Source: Carposina sasakii (lineage: Eukaryota; Arthropoda; Insecta; Lepidoptera; Carposinidae). From it: a DNA stretch of 64,000 bases. The DNA is taken from the NCBI GenBank assembly GCA_014607495.2, contig CP053169.1, positions 1,674,001 to 1,738,000 of the forward strand. Direction: 5' to 3'. The notes under the pieces are model-generated. The model was not told the origin of the DNA, ran no database searches, and saw nothing but the letters and a program-made list of their open reading frames with translations. Position numbers and translations under genes: made by a program. Positions 55,381-64,000 of the stretch are shown one piece after another. Each line of letters opens with the position of its first letter. The first letter of the stretch is position 1.

Positions 55381-55439
55381 GAAAATTGGTGGGGAGGTAG
55401 CTTAGCCTAGTTCTAAAAGCTAACTCGCCACCAATTTTC
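55381..55439 (+). ncRNA. 59-nt pre-miRNA-like hairpin (candidate)
   Basis: GAAAATTGGTGGGGAGGTAG at 55381 continues CTT to 55403. It pairs with AAGCTAACTCGCCACCAATT plus TTC at 55417-55439. That makes a 23-bp stem with two non-Watson-Crick positions and a 13-nt loop. It sits about 165 bp upstream of the exon at 55605, on the same strand. It could equally be a MITE relic. I do not recognise a known miRNA seed. Confidence 0.35.
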
Positions 55440-55604
55440 TGCCAAGACGGACATAGGGTACTTTTTTAGGGTAGGTACTAAAATTTCGACATTTTGGTTT
55501 GTGTAAAAACAAACAACGTGTAACAATACAAGTAACTCATATTTTGCACAATATATAAATATTGATTGTTTGATCATTTTTCTAAAGTTCTACCTCTATT
55601 CCAG

Positions 55605-55745
55605 GAGCTGGAACAAGAGAAGCACCTTCTCCGACGGCGCCTGGACACCACCCAGGGGGAGTATGAAGCCAGGTTACTGGAGCTGCAGAATGACATCAGG
55701 GAACTTACCTCCAAGATTGACTCCAGGGATACGTCTGTCAAACAG
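55605..55745 (+). CDS. Internal coding exon of a BICDR-type (Bicaudal-D-related) coiled-coil dynein adaptor
   Basis: A pyrimidine-rich tract (TACCTCTATTCCAG) ends at AG 55603-55604. The exon then reads 47 codons in phase 0 and stops at CAG before GTAAGG (55746). The peptide begins ELEQEKHLLRRRLDTTQGEY, continues EARLLELQNDIRELTSKIDS and ends RDTSVKQ. It is charged, with Leu/Ile at heptad spacing: a continuous coiled coil. The LEQEKH.LRRR....(G)E(Y/W)E.R..EL..D(I/V) pattern is what I recall of BICDL1/BICDR-1 (BICD family-like cargo adaptor), which links dynein-dynactin to vesicles. The third-position GC of this segment contrasts with the AT-rich surroundings. No other exon of the gene was found, so flanking DNA is probably intron. 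Other long coiled-coil proteins remain possible. Confidence 0.7.
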
Positions 55746-56095
55746 GTAAGGCAACGGTATTCAACTTGTCACGAGATCACTTTACGCGTTTGTTTTATTG
55801 CTGTGTGTCTAGCATTTGCTAGTATTCATTTGAATGTACTCATAGATAGGCGTTGGCGTAATGTCGGCACCCTTAGAAAATCTGCCGGCAGCGAATGTGT
55901 CTGGTTATTTTCAGAGGCATCATAATAAATATTCTATTCTTTCTTTATTATACACAGACATACAGACATACAGAAAAATATTTTACATTGACAATGTACA
56001 AAGGCGTGCTTATAAGAGGTTTCTTCCAGCAAATCACGTGATAGCGAAAGTTGCCGTAAAATGCAGATTTGATGTGTACACAATACAAAACAATA
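55746..56095. other. Intron start after the exon
   Basis: GTAAGGCAACGG begins the inferred intron. Open frames reading through (to 55925, and 55861-56124) are read-through artefacts. Confidence 0.5.
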
Positions 56096-56097
56096 TA

Positions 56098-56357
56098 CAG
56101 GGTGTAACAAAAAGGGTATGTTAAGCGAAAAGCTATGTAAATAGCCCACTATAGAGAACCTATCCACAAAATTTGAGACTCGAAATCACATTTTTATTTT
56201 TCAAGATTGTATGAAAATTTCTGAGATATTTAAAAATTCTCCATACTATCGGGAAAAATAAACATGTGAATTCGGGTCTCAAATTTTGTGGATAGGTTCT
56301 CTATAGTGGGCTATTTACGTAGCTTTTCGCTTAACATACCCTTTTTGTTACACCCTG
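56098..56357. mobile_element. MITE-2, 260-bp foldback element
   Basis: TA at 56096-56097 and 56358-56359. CAGGGTGTAACAAAAAGGGT and TTGTGGATAGGTTCTCTATA with the right end CTTTTTGTTACACCCTG give arms of more than 100 bp. Nearly identical to 47105-47366, so fairly young. Confidence 0.85.
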
Positions 56358-56359
56358 TA

Positions 56360-56665
56360 TACAAAATAATCGTAAATTGGCGACGAATATAATTGGAAAA
56401 GCAGGCGGTTACTTTAAGATCACTTTAGCGGGCGTTAATGACGATATTATAATTAACTATGTAAAATATCACTATTACAGTTAACTTAATTATGTATAAG
56501 CTGTAAAATTATATTTTGTGAATATGAATGGTCATGGCAGGTATGAGACTCCATAATACAATAGCAGGAAGACTTTCAAACTTATATAAAATTATTACGA
56601 ATGGATGTGCTAATCTGTCTTGTATTCGCTAAAATAGGTGTTGTAACTTACTAGAACAATGAATT
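56360..56665. other. Non-coding spacer
   Basis: Nothing recognised. Confidence 0.35.
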
Positions 56666-56785
56666 TATACATACATACATATAATCACGCCTTTATCCCT
56701 TACGGGATAGGCAGAGCACCAGGACCACATGGTGCCACTTCTGACCAATTTTGAGGGTATAGTTGAGATGTACAAGTTCGGTACA
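56666..56785 (-). repeat. SINE-B fragment
   Basis: ATACATACATACATATAATC, TTACGGGATAGGCAGAGCAC, CACATGGTGCCACTTCTGAC and GATGTACAAGTTCGGT. Truncated there. Confidence 0.75.
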
Positions 56786-57340
56786 ATGAATTCATAAGAT
56801 CACATAATAACCTTCCTTCTAACGCAGTCGAGTAAAAACAGAGATTCATATTACTACGTCTTTATACATGTATACGGGTCTAACAGAAGGGGTAGGTTAG
56901 CCTATTTCTATAGGGAGACTGTAGATATACCACATATTTTGAAAAAAAAATGTCTAGAAATCTATCAATGTTTAAGTTCTATAATAATTGTTTAGAAAAT
57001 GTTTTTCAAAATTGAAACCGTACGTAATGCATAAGTGCAATAATCAATATAAAGTCACTTTTACAAATCACCTAATTTTTTTATCATAAAAATAATAATT
57101 TGATTCCCTAGAAGCAACCACACTACCGTTATAAAACTATTAGATAACCGTCTAGAAATCTTACCCAAACAATCGAATCTCCTTGGCCTTATAATGCGGT
57201 AAAAACACATTGTGGCCGAATGTTCGTGTAATTAGGAAGGTAACAATGTAGCGACCTAACTGAGTCAAGGCTTGGTGAGGGAAATGAAACGCATCGGTCT
57301 TTATAACTCTGTTATAACTCTTTATGCACTGTAGCGGAGT
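56786..57340. other. Non-coding spacer
   Basis: Nothing recognised. Confidence 0.35.
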
Positions 57341-57344
57341 TACA

Positions 57345-57450
57345 TGTGCTGATGTAGGTACATCAGCTGCATCTTCTTTCGTGAATGTCGTGTGAGTAGA
57401 TTAGGGAACTCAAGAGCGGTCTCTCAGGCGATGAGCTCTCACTGCCTTTG
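57345..57450 (+). repeat. SINE-A fragment
   Basis: GTGCTGATGTAGGTACATCA, GCTGCATCTTCTTTCGTGAA and CTCAGGCGATGAGCTC show the head and middle. Confidence 0.6.
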
Positions 57451-57960
57451 ATCATTGATAAAACGTACCTAATTCTGTAGATCTGGCACAGCGTTACCAT
57501 AAGAACGCATATTTTGCTATTAGTAACCGCGCGTAATGTTATATCCCCGTTATACATGACTTTTTAATGAAAAATATATGGAATTATTGTCAAATTAAAC
57601 TGTATGGCTTGTAACTAGTTTAAAGATTTTCATTAGTAAGCTCCATTGGCTTTATAATTCATGCAGAAGAACACGCCGGTGTCTGCATAAGATTACGTTA
57701 CGTTAGTCTACGCTCCAACGCCGATTGTACTCATATAACTATCAATATTATCAAATCAGTAGTAATTCGTGAGGTTTCATTGTCTTCTTTACAATCAAAA
57801 CAATCACTGACTTATTGTTAAATGATAACAATAGGTGTACTTATACACTAGCGCTTAGGTACTTTGATTTTGTTAACTTCTCTAGGCAATCTTAGCATAT
57901 TTACATAGACACATGGTTGAAATGGGGTAGACAGAAATGCAGGATCATAAACGAGATATG
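57451..57960. other. Spacer with a SINE-A tail piece
   Basis: AAATGGGGTAGACAGAAATG and CAGGATCATAAACGAGATA at 57920-57958 are inverse SINE-A tail words. Nothing else was recognised. Confidence 0.45.
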
Positions 57961-57964
57961 TATG

Positions 57965-58220
57965 TATAGGTTGGGAGTGCCGGCAGAGTAGAGTTTGTAC
58001 CATCCCTGCCTGCCCGTGGGTATCGTACGAGGCGATTAAGGGTTTCCGGGAGGTGGGCAGCAGCGCCTCCCGTACTGACAACTTAGTCCGAAAATCACAC
58101 TGCGGTCAGCAACCCGCCTACCGAGCGTGGTGACTATGGGCAAAGCCCCCTATAGCAGTAGCCTTGTGGCGTGCCCTGGGGAGGCCTACGTCCAGCAGTG
58201 GACTGTAATAGACTGAAGAA
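57965..58220 (+). repeat. SINE-C, near full-length copy
   Basis: TGGGAGTGCCGGCAGAGTAG, GGGTATCGTACGAGGCGATT, AGGGTTTCCGGGAGGTGGG, CCGAGCGTGGTGACTATGGG and GCCTACGTCCAGCAGTGGAC run in order, followed by GAAGAAGAAGTT. The best single copy for the family's extent. The 77-codon minus frame is a shadow. Confidence 0.8.
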
Positions 58221-58371
58221 GAAGTTGGGAGTACGGAGAGAGACATAGGCTATATATTGTTATTAAGACGGGTAACAAGTTAATACCATGATAGATCTCT
58301 AACGCATAACACTAAAGAAGATGGAATAAACCTAGGGTTACCAAGCTTTCTGCTAACTCATATGATGATGA

Positions 58372-58672
58372 TTATCTCCGACCGTATTTCGGTCAAGGCG
58401 ACCAATCTCTACGGAGATCGGCCAGGTACACAGGAGATATTATAGTGCACAAGTGTATGCGCAAACACAGATGCACTCTCTATTCCGTTACTCTCATAGT
58501 CCGATGGGACGGAAAGCCGACACGACCGGAGAGAGATCAGGCGCAGAACCAACAGTTTTACGTGCTTTCCGAGGTACGAGCTAAGTGACAATTTTGCAAC
58601 ATTAAAAACTACATGAAATAAATTCATTGGTGCAGGCCTGTTACTGGGGTCGAACTTACGCCTCCCGCTTGG
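58372..58672 (-). repeat. SINE-D copy
   Basis: Inverse of 17126-17444: CTCCGACCGTATTTCGGTCA, GTCCGATGGGACGGAAAGCC, TGTTACTGGGGTCGAACTTA and CGCCTCCCGCTTGGA. The middle section has a different filler (AACATTAAAAACTACATG) from the other copy. Confidence 0.75.
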
Positions 58673-58995
58673 AACGTGCTAACTCATATACCCCAATCAT
58701 AAACATAACTAAACGACCTAGGTTATGCATATCTAATATTGAAATTTTATTTCATGGTCGCCCCTAATATCTCTCAGTATTCTCAAGTACGAGTCTTCCT
58801 AATCAATATCCAAAAGCTCTGAGCGTGTTATACGACTATAACTTTTACTAAACACTGTTATAGAACCATCGACACAAATTAGCGCTTGTCAGTCGTCTTA
58901 TCTTGCTAATAACACTTTATTACTTGTAAATGTGATAGTATTGAAGTTTATTACTTTGCTGAGGGATAATTTAGCAGTATGTAGTTAGATAGAAG
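58673..58995. other. Non-coding spacer
   Basis: Nothing recognised. Confidence 0.35.
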
Positions 58996-58999
58996 CCTG

Positions 59000-59135
59000 T
59001 GCTAATTCGAGGCTTCATTAAAATACATCTGCATCTCTTTCTAACTAACTGAATAAGGAACTCGGGAATTCTCTCAGGCGATAAACTAGCAACTTTTGAC
59101 TGTTATTTAACATAAGCCTAGCATGACCACGCATC
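59000..59135 (+). repeat. SINE-A fragment
   Basis: CTGTGCTAATTCGAGGCTTC, ACATCTGCATCTCTTTC, CTCTCAGGCGATAAACTAGC and ACATAAGCCTAGCATGACC are diverged family words. Confidence 0.6.
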
Positions 59136-59634
59136 GTGGATATCGTATTGTACGATATCGTATCGTCTCTATACAAAATTCAACATGGCGGCTATATTTA
59201 TCGTATTTTGACATGCTATATGTTGATAAATCGGTTTATCATATCGTGTTTCGCAAGTCATGCTACTTATGCTGACCTCACTATCCAAACATGTCTGTCG
59301 GGTGTCCTTCGCGATGGATTGGCAAATATGGAGGACTATGAGAGATTTTCTTAAAATATGTTAACAAAAAATTTACGAATAAAATCGCGGGCTACCAGTA
59401 TAAAATCATCACGTAGCAGGTCACAAGCCCTCACAGTATGATACTACAGTATCTCAGGTTCACTATCTGTTTCGTCACCGTAACGATTGATGACGATAGT
59501 CACCATAGAGGAAATTAAGAGGAGGTGGTATAGTCAATGTTACACTGCAGTCGTCAACGAGCCTACGAAGCGAAGTGAGAACAATCTCATGTTTAACAAA
59601 CAGAAATGTTATAAATATGGTTTTTTTTAAGAAA
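59136..59634. other. Non-coding spacer
   Basis: ATCGTATTGTACGATATCGT near 59142 is imperfectly palindromic. Nothing else was recognised. Confidence 0.35.
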
Positions 59635-59760
59635 TGAAAAATTCTTCACCCGAGTGGGACTCGAACCCACGACCACTCGCATTCCGTGCAGTGCTCTCAC
59701 CAACTGAGCTACCGGGTCAATTAACTCGGATGACGAATTTGACCATCTCTTTTAAACCTT
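59635..59760 (-). repeat. tRNA-like repeat F, copy 2
   Basis: On the minus strand GACCCGGTAGCTCAGTTGG starts at 59718. GTGGGTTCGAGTCCCAC and TCGGGTG end near 59646. The acceptor pairs at six of seven positions, the D stem is GCTC/GAGC and the T stem is perfect. The central arm (CTGCACGGAATGCGAGT) does not form a 5-bp anticodon stem, and the loop lacks U33. Upstream GATGGTCAAATTCGTCATCC is shared with the 40205 copy. I therefore call it a SINE-type repeat, not a tRNA gene. Confidence 0.65.
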
Positions 59761-59867
59761 TATTCTTACATTACGTTTATGGCAACATTACTCTTTCATC
59801 CCGATAGCTATACACTAGCCAAATCTCGGTAAACAAAGCTGAATCCCTCAGCACAACAGAAATGTTC

Positions 59868-59958
59868 ATACAATCTTAAAAAATAGACTTGTGATTTCAC
59901 GTGTAGGTCATTTTGTAGATATATTTAGTTTTCATAGCAATTTGCTTAACATACGAGT
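59868..59958. repeat. MITE-2 relic
   Basis: ATACAATCTTAAAAAATAGA, CTTGTGATTTCACGTG and AGCAATTTGCTTAACATACG match the right half of the family, diverged. Confidence 0.45.
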
Positions 59959-60580
59959 ACCACGCCAGATGTAAATGCTCAGTGGTAAGTTAGAAAAACC
60001 GCACCCTTCTTTTGTAACTTGCGGCGACGATTCCAAGAAACCCTATTCTGTAATCAAGCAGTATGGTGCACTGACTTTTTAATCTAGTAGGATAATACCA
60101 AATATCAATTTTGACAGCGACTACCAGCGATTGCGACCAAAATAACCCGAATATTTTAATTCTTTGTCCTGAGACCTCATGCTTTGACCAAAGGTTGTTA
60201 GGCCCCTGCTCTCTGCGTCCGCCGTGATGGTCACCCATCGCTGGTTACGGTCACTGTGCATAATCCCACTCACCACAAACAAGGTACAACTGTTGTAGCA
60301 ACTTGTTTATTGGCTGGACATAGTTTTTCTTGTCTATGGCTAAAGACTGGTGTATAGAACGGTCTGGATAAATCATTGACAACTATTCTTCTATAGAGAA
60401 GAAGTCTGGATTTTCATTCTATGGTTAAGATCTAAGATTAAGAAAGTTCTTAAAGATGCACTTACTTTTTGTGAAATAACTTTAGAATAAGAGAATCTAC
60501 CCAAGTGTAATAAAATTACTAAATTAAGCAAATACGAGTAGGTTTACGGTAAAAAACCTAGTTTGCCGCGCACAGGCGTG
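59959..60580. other. Non-coding spacer
   Basis: GAAGAATAGTTGTCAATGAT-type words near 60380 have no assigned role. The 82-codon minus frame at 59990 has no domain. Confidence 0.35.
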
Positions 60581-60584
60581 GTTG

Positions 60585-60848
60585 GTGTCAATCAGCCTAT
60601 TGCAGTCCATTGCTGGACTTAAGCTTTTCCTTAGGCACGCTACGAGGCTACTGCCTTTGTGGGGTTTTTGCCCATAATCACTACACTAGGTAGGCGGGTT
60701 GGTAAGCGCAGTATGATTTTCGGACTATGCTGTCAACACGAGAGGCGCTGCTGACACCTCCCGGAAACCCTTAATCGCCTCTTATAACACCCACAGGCAG
60801 TAATGGGGTGGTGCTATTCTGCCAACACCACACGTTGTGGCATGGTCT
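60585..60848 (-). repeat. SINE-C copy
   Basis: GCAGTCCATTGCTGGACTTA, CACTACACTAGGTAGGCGGG, GGACTATGCTGTCAACACGA and CACCTCCCGGAAACCCTTAA. Full-length but diverged. Confidence 0.75.
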
Positions 60849-61250
60849 CAGGCATGGTCGAATCTTCTTATACACTCCCCTATAACTTTTTAATTAGCTC
60901 AAAAACAAACCTGAAACCTAGGAGTGCCTAATTGGCTAGATGACCGTGAAAGCCTTAGGGTGTTGCCACCATAACTCATGAAAATGCGTATTTACGACGA
61001 AATGACGTCATTTGACCTTCGCATTTAATTTTTTATGGTATTCCAAAGAAGTTATTAGTGTACGAACCGAATATAAATAATGTCGATACCCACTTGTAAC
61101 ACTCTGTTATTCTTAGTCCTCCTTCAACCTCACTCGAGGAGGTTCTTTGATCATATTACGAAAGTAAAGAGTGTGAATATACATACATACATATACACTG
61201 GATCTTTGGCATTATATAAGAGGCATAAGTGAAATAAATAGGAATTCTGG
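60849..61250. other. Non-coding spacer
   Basis: ACATACATACATATACA run near 61180. Nothing else was recognised. Confidence 0.35.
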
Positions 61251-61254
61251 GGCG

Positions 61255-61345
61255 TTTTCCTCAAGTGATATGCTAAACGTTACTTATGCACGATCTCCTT
61301 CATGATCGTGCAGTTCTGGCTACCGTATTTTGAAAACATATCGTG
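61255..61345 (+). repeat. SINE-A fragment
   Basis: ATGCTAAACGTTACTTATGC, CGATCTCCTTCATGATCGTG and CAGTTCTGGCTACCG. The 71-codon frame starting here has no recognised domain. Confidence 0.55.
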
Positions 61346-61614
61346 TGACCACCTCCATTTTGCCCTTGCTTTATGGTCTGTACCTTGGATACATCCTTCA
61401 CAAGAGGATGGTGTGATGATACGCTTCCGTCGCGTACATCCTGCGATCTGTCTGTGGCGTCAGCGAAGTGTGAAGATCATATTTATAAGGGACGGTGTAA
61501 TAATTAATCATTTTTAATAGTATTAATAGTATTCCTGCAAACTCTCTCTAAAATGAGGTAGAAATAACTGGTATCCTACGCTATGCTAAAGGAGTAAATA
61601 GGGGTGTGAATGTC
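61346..61614. other. Non-coding spacer
   Basis: Nothing recognised. Confidence 0.35.
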
Positions 61615-61887
61615 TTTTATGCTTTCTTCTATGCTGCTCTAGTTAGTGAAAAAAAAACGTATAATACTACAGCTGCTTCTCTTCCCGGGCATACTGTACA
61701 AGTCAGTAGAGGGACAAGAGGGTCTTGGTGTTTTGTAGGCGATGGGCTGACCACCTGTCACTACTAACCGAACTTGTACATCTCAACTATACCCTCAGAA
61801 TTGGTCAGAAGTGGCACCATGTGGTTCTTTCGGCCCTTGGTGCTCTGCCTACCTCGTAAGGGATAAAGGCGTGATTATATGTATGTA
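61615..61887 (+). repeat. SINE-B copy with Helitron in its tail
   Basis: TTCTATGCTGCTCTAGTTAG, CATACTGTACAAGTCAGTAG, GACCACCTGTCACTACTAAC, TACCTCGTAAGGGATAAAGG and the tail ATTATATGTATGTA. The Helitron begins directly at the tail's last A. Confidence 0.8.
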
Positions 61888-62212
61888 CTAGTGGACGCCC
61901 GCGACTCCGTCCGCGTGGACTACAGAAAAAAAAACAAAAATATCGAAATTATCCGGGATAAAAACATTTCCCCGGGATAAAAAGTAGCCTATATGTTAAG
62001 TGGCACCTGTCACAATATATTCCTGAAACTGCATCGAAATCGGTTCAGCCGTTTCTGAGATTAGCGTGCACAAACGCACAGACAAACGTACAAAAATTCC
62101 AAAAATCATTGTTTTGGGTACATTTTACGTAATTAGGTATTCTATAATATTTTTTCTTATATATCTTCCATGTACAGACAGCGATCCGTTACATTTTTAT
62201 TATATGTATAGA
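61888..62212 (-). mobile_element. Non-autonomous Helitron, type 1, well preserved
   Basis: On the minus strand it starts TCTATACATATAATAAAAAT after A. It ends GCGGACGGAGTCGCGGGCGT, then CCACTAG followed by T. 325 bp, with shared blocks GAAACGGCTGAACCGATTTC (inverse) and CCCGGGATAAAAAGTAGC. Ends are perfect for a Helitron, inserted A^T in the (TGTA)n tail of the SINE-B at 61615. Confidence 0.85.
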
Positions 62213-62660
62213 TGAATGTCTTTTTTTCCGAGTCAGACTCAGAAAACCACTTGACATACCTATAAAGACGAAAGGCAATATATGTTAGGGAGTGTAATAT
62301 TGAAACATCTTACCTACAGTCTGATTGACTGCACCTTCATTACAGGGTAGAAACAAGTACAGTATTCGGGTACTTTATATTCTTTTTTGGTCTATTTCTT
62401 GCATTGCTTACGACAGACTCGTCACGGAGAGTGATGTCCTTACTTTGCCAGCAAAAAAACCTAAACAACCCATTTTAAACTTTAACTTAGCACTAAATAG
62501 AGTTTAAATCCACCTTTTGTGGTTACTGTGACAGTTTTTATAGCTGTTGAGGTAAAATTGGTGTTATTCTATAATAGGTAAGGATGAGATTTGAGTGACG
62601 ATGTCGGTTACAGTGGTTAGATCGATTAACCATGCTTGCTTGTGATGAATTAACCACTGC
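62213..62660. other. Non-coding spacer
   Basis: Nothing recognised. The 60-codon frame at 62325 has no domain. Confidence 0.35.
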
Positions 62661-62663
62661 TCG

Positions 62664-62971
62664 TCAACGTTCCCGAAAATACGGTCACGATCATTTTTCT
62701 CCATGGAAGCATACCTGGGAAGTGTCTGGTTTCCAAAATATTAGGGTCCAAAGTTGAGTAAATAGACTGCGTTTTTTGCATTGCACATAGACGCGCGTAG
62801 CAGATTTTTTCAAGAAAAATAATTAATATCGTCTATAAAAAAACTAACAAACACTAGACACTATAAATTTCGCACGATCAAGGTCCCAGCATTTTTTTTG
62901 GCATAAACTTACTTTATTTCATGTATAGAATACGTACCCTTCGTTAAAGGTGGCCACAAAAAAACATCCTG
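62664..62971 (+). mobile_element. MITE-1 copy, left TIR lost
   Basis: It starts at CGTCAACGTTCCCGAAAATA and ends GCCACAAAAAAACATCCTG, with TA at 62972-62973. Small deletions throughout (for example TTTTTTGCATTGCACATAGA). Confidence 0.75.
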
Positions 62972-63124
62972 TATAGTTAAAACTCTCTTAATTCTGTCAA
63001 GATATTAGCGCCACTAGTGACTTTATAACTAAAAACAAATAATCTTTATATGTATGATTTTCTTTGTTTTGCTTGGGTTGGTTATACATAGGTACCCAAG
63101 TTTTAAATATTTACAAATTTTACA

Positions 63125-63295
63125 ACACCTTAACCTAGTCCCAATCTAAGGGGTAGTAATTAAGGCAATAGTATAATAATCACAAAACATTAATTCGGAA
63201 ACAAATATCCATATTCATCATGTCAATGTGTACACCTACCGCGATTCAAACCCAGGACCTCTAGCAACTACACCAATCGGTCTTCAGTCAAGGAA
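63125..63295 (-). repeat. SINE-E copy
   Basis: Inverse order: TTAACCTAGTCCCAATCTAA, TTCGGAAACAAATATCC, ATTCAAACCCAGGACC (box B inverse) and ACACCAATCGGTC. Most of the middle is shortened. Confidence 0.65.
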
Positions 63296-63730
63296 TCAAA
63301 AATTTGAGTAAAAAAGTTAAGGATTAAATTGTAATGTACCTAATAAAAAAAAAAACAATAAATACTGTAAACCGTACCTATGTTCCGAGTCTAATCATAA
63401 TTTTCTTTTGAAACTGGCCGTCGTATATTAATTATTATTTATCATTTATTATAAATCGGATATAAAATCATAAATGAGAAAGTATTTAATAACCAATTTT
63501 AAAAAAGCCCGATTTCGTCAATTTAGATTTACCCAGCATCAATCTATAGCTCTCAAGCTTACGTAAATTCGATAAGACATTTAGGCTCTAGTCCAGAGGG
63601 TGCCAAAGAAATATTAGGTACATACCTAGTACATACACTCAACACTTCCTTTCTTCTCACGCAGTCGGGTAAAACACTCACATCAACAGAATTATGGACT
63701 TCTATACACACATTTATCAGGATGTAAACA
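63296..63730. other. Non-coding spacer
   Basis: Nothing recognised. Confidence 0.35.
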
Positions 63731-63734
63731 TTAC

Positions 63735-64000
63735 CATACATACATATAATCACGCCTTTACGAGTATCCCTTACGGGGTAGGCAGAGCACCAGGGGCCAA
63801 TAGAACCACATGGTGCCACTTCTAACCAATTTTGAGGGTATAGTTGAGATGTAAAGGTTCATTTAGTAGTGACAGGTGGTCAGCCCATCGCGTACAAAAC
63901 TCCAAGACCCTCTTGTCCCTCTACTGACTTGTACAGTATGCCCGGAAAGAGAAGCAGCTGTGGTATTTATATTATATATTTTTTTCACTCCCAGAGCAGC
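63735..64000 (-). repeat. SINE-B copy running to the window end
   Basis: CATACATACATATAATCACG, TTACGGGGTAGGCAGAGCAC, TCTAACCAATTTTGAGGGTA, AAGACCCTCTTGTCCCTCTA and CACTCCCAGAGCAGC at the edge. The 86-codon minus frame is a shadow. Confidence 0.8.

Noticed and set aside
55381..55403. let-7-like miRNA
   Set aside because: The GAGGTAG word occurs, but it is not at the arm's 5' end and the rest does not fit let-7.
59646..59718. Possible functional tRNA gene
   Set aside because: The T arm and acceptor look good, but the anticodon arm does not pair, U33 is absent, and upstream DNA is shared with another copy.
1..64000. Bacterial, viral or defence-system gene cluster
   Set aside because: No operons, no viral structural or replicase genes and no clustered accessory genes. 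The content is that of insect non-coding DNA and transposons.

Overview
This window reads as repeat-dense, AT-rich nuclear DNA from an insect, most likely a moth or butterfly. The evidence is the repeat load. It includes Helitrons ending in a GTCGCGGG...CTAG tail, SINEs with (TGTA)n or RTE-type tails, the 'GTACGGAACCCT' repeat, and many short TIR elements on TA, TAA or 8-bp target sites. There are no operons, ribosome binding sites or bacterial genes. Nearly all the longer open frames are chance frames or lie inside repeats.

Only one stretch looks like a host gene. It is a 141-bp, phase 0-0 exon at 55605-55745 (+ strand) with clean splice sites. It encodes a heptad-rich segment that I recognise as the BICD-family-like cargo adaptor (BICDR) type of dynein adaptor. 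If that is right, most of the window is intron or intergenic DNA around one small exon.

Layout. 290-2665 is a complete but broken pogo/Tigger-like DNA transposon with TIRs, a TA target duplication, a DDD transposase and a C-terminal PHD-type zinc finger. 2.7-13 kb holds small MITEs (two 187-bp hAT-type copies, a 311-bp foldback, a TACAGG..TTTTTT family), SINE pieces, an RTE LINE 3' end and a locally duplicated patch. 13.1-13.95 kb is a decayed multi-copy coding sequence. 15-24 kb contains SINEs, including one SINE inserted in another with a 10-bp target duplication, a 599-bp hAT-type element with a perfect 8-bp duplication, two Helitrons and two TIR elements. 25-26 kb is a diverged tandem duplication. 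26-40 kb is sparse, with scattered SINEs and MITEs. 40-50 kb holds two PIF/Harbinger-like MITEs on TAA sites (one inside a SINE), Helitrons and foldback elements. 50.3-50.7 kb is a LINE C-terminus with a C2H2 finger. 54.4-55 kb is a Helitron helicase remnant. 55.4-55.75 kb has a miRNA-like hairpin and the exon. 56-64 kb is again repeats.

The features do not act as one pathway. The coherent story is mobile-element ecology: non-autonomous families whose likely partners (RTE LINE, Helitron helicase) survive as fragments in the same window. I found no evidence of a novel enzymatic or defence system. The most informative observations are the nested insertions with recognisable empty-site sequence, the Helitron helicase fragment beside the same type of 3' end carried by the short Helitrons, and the PHD-finger pogo transposon with repeated internal motifs.
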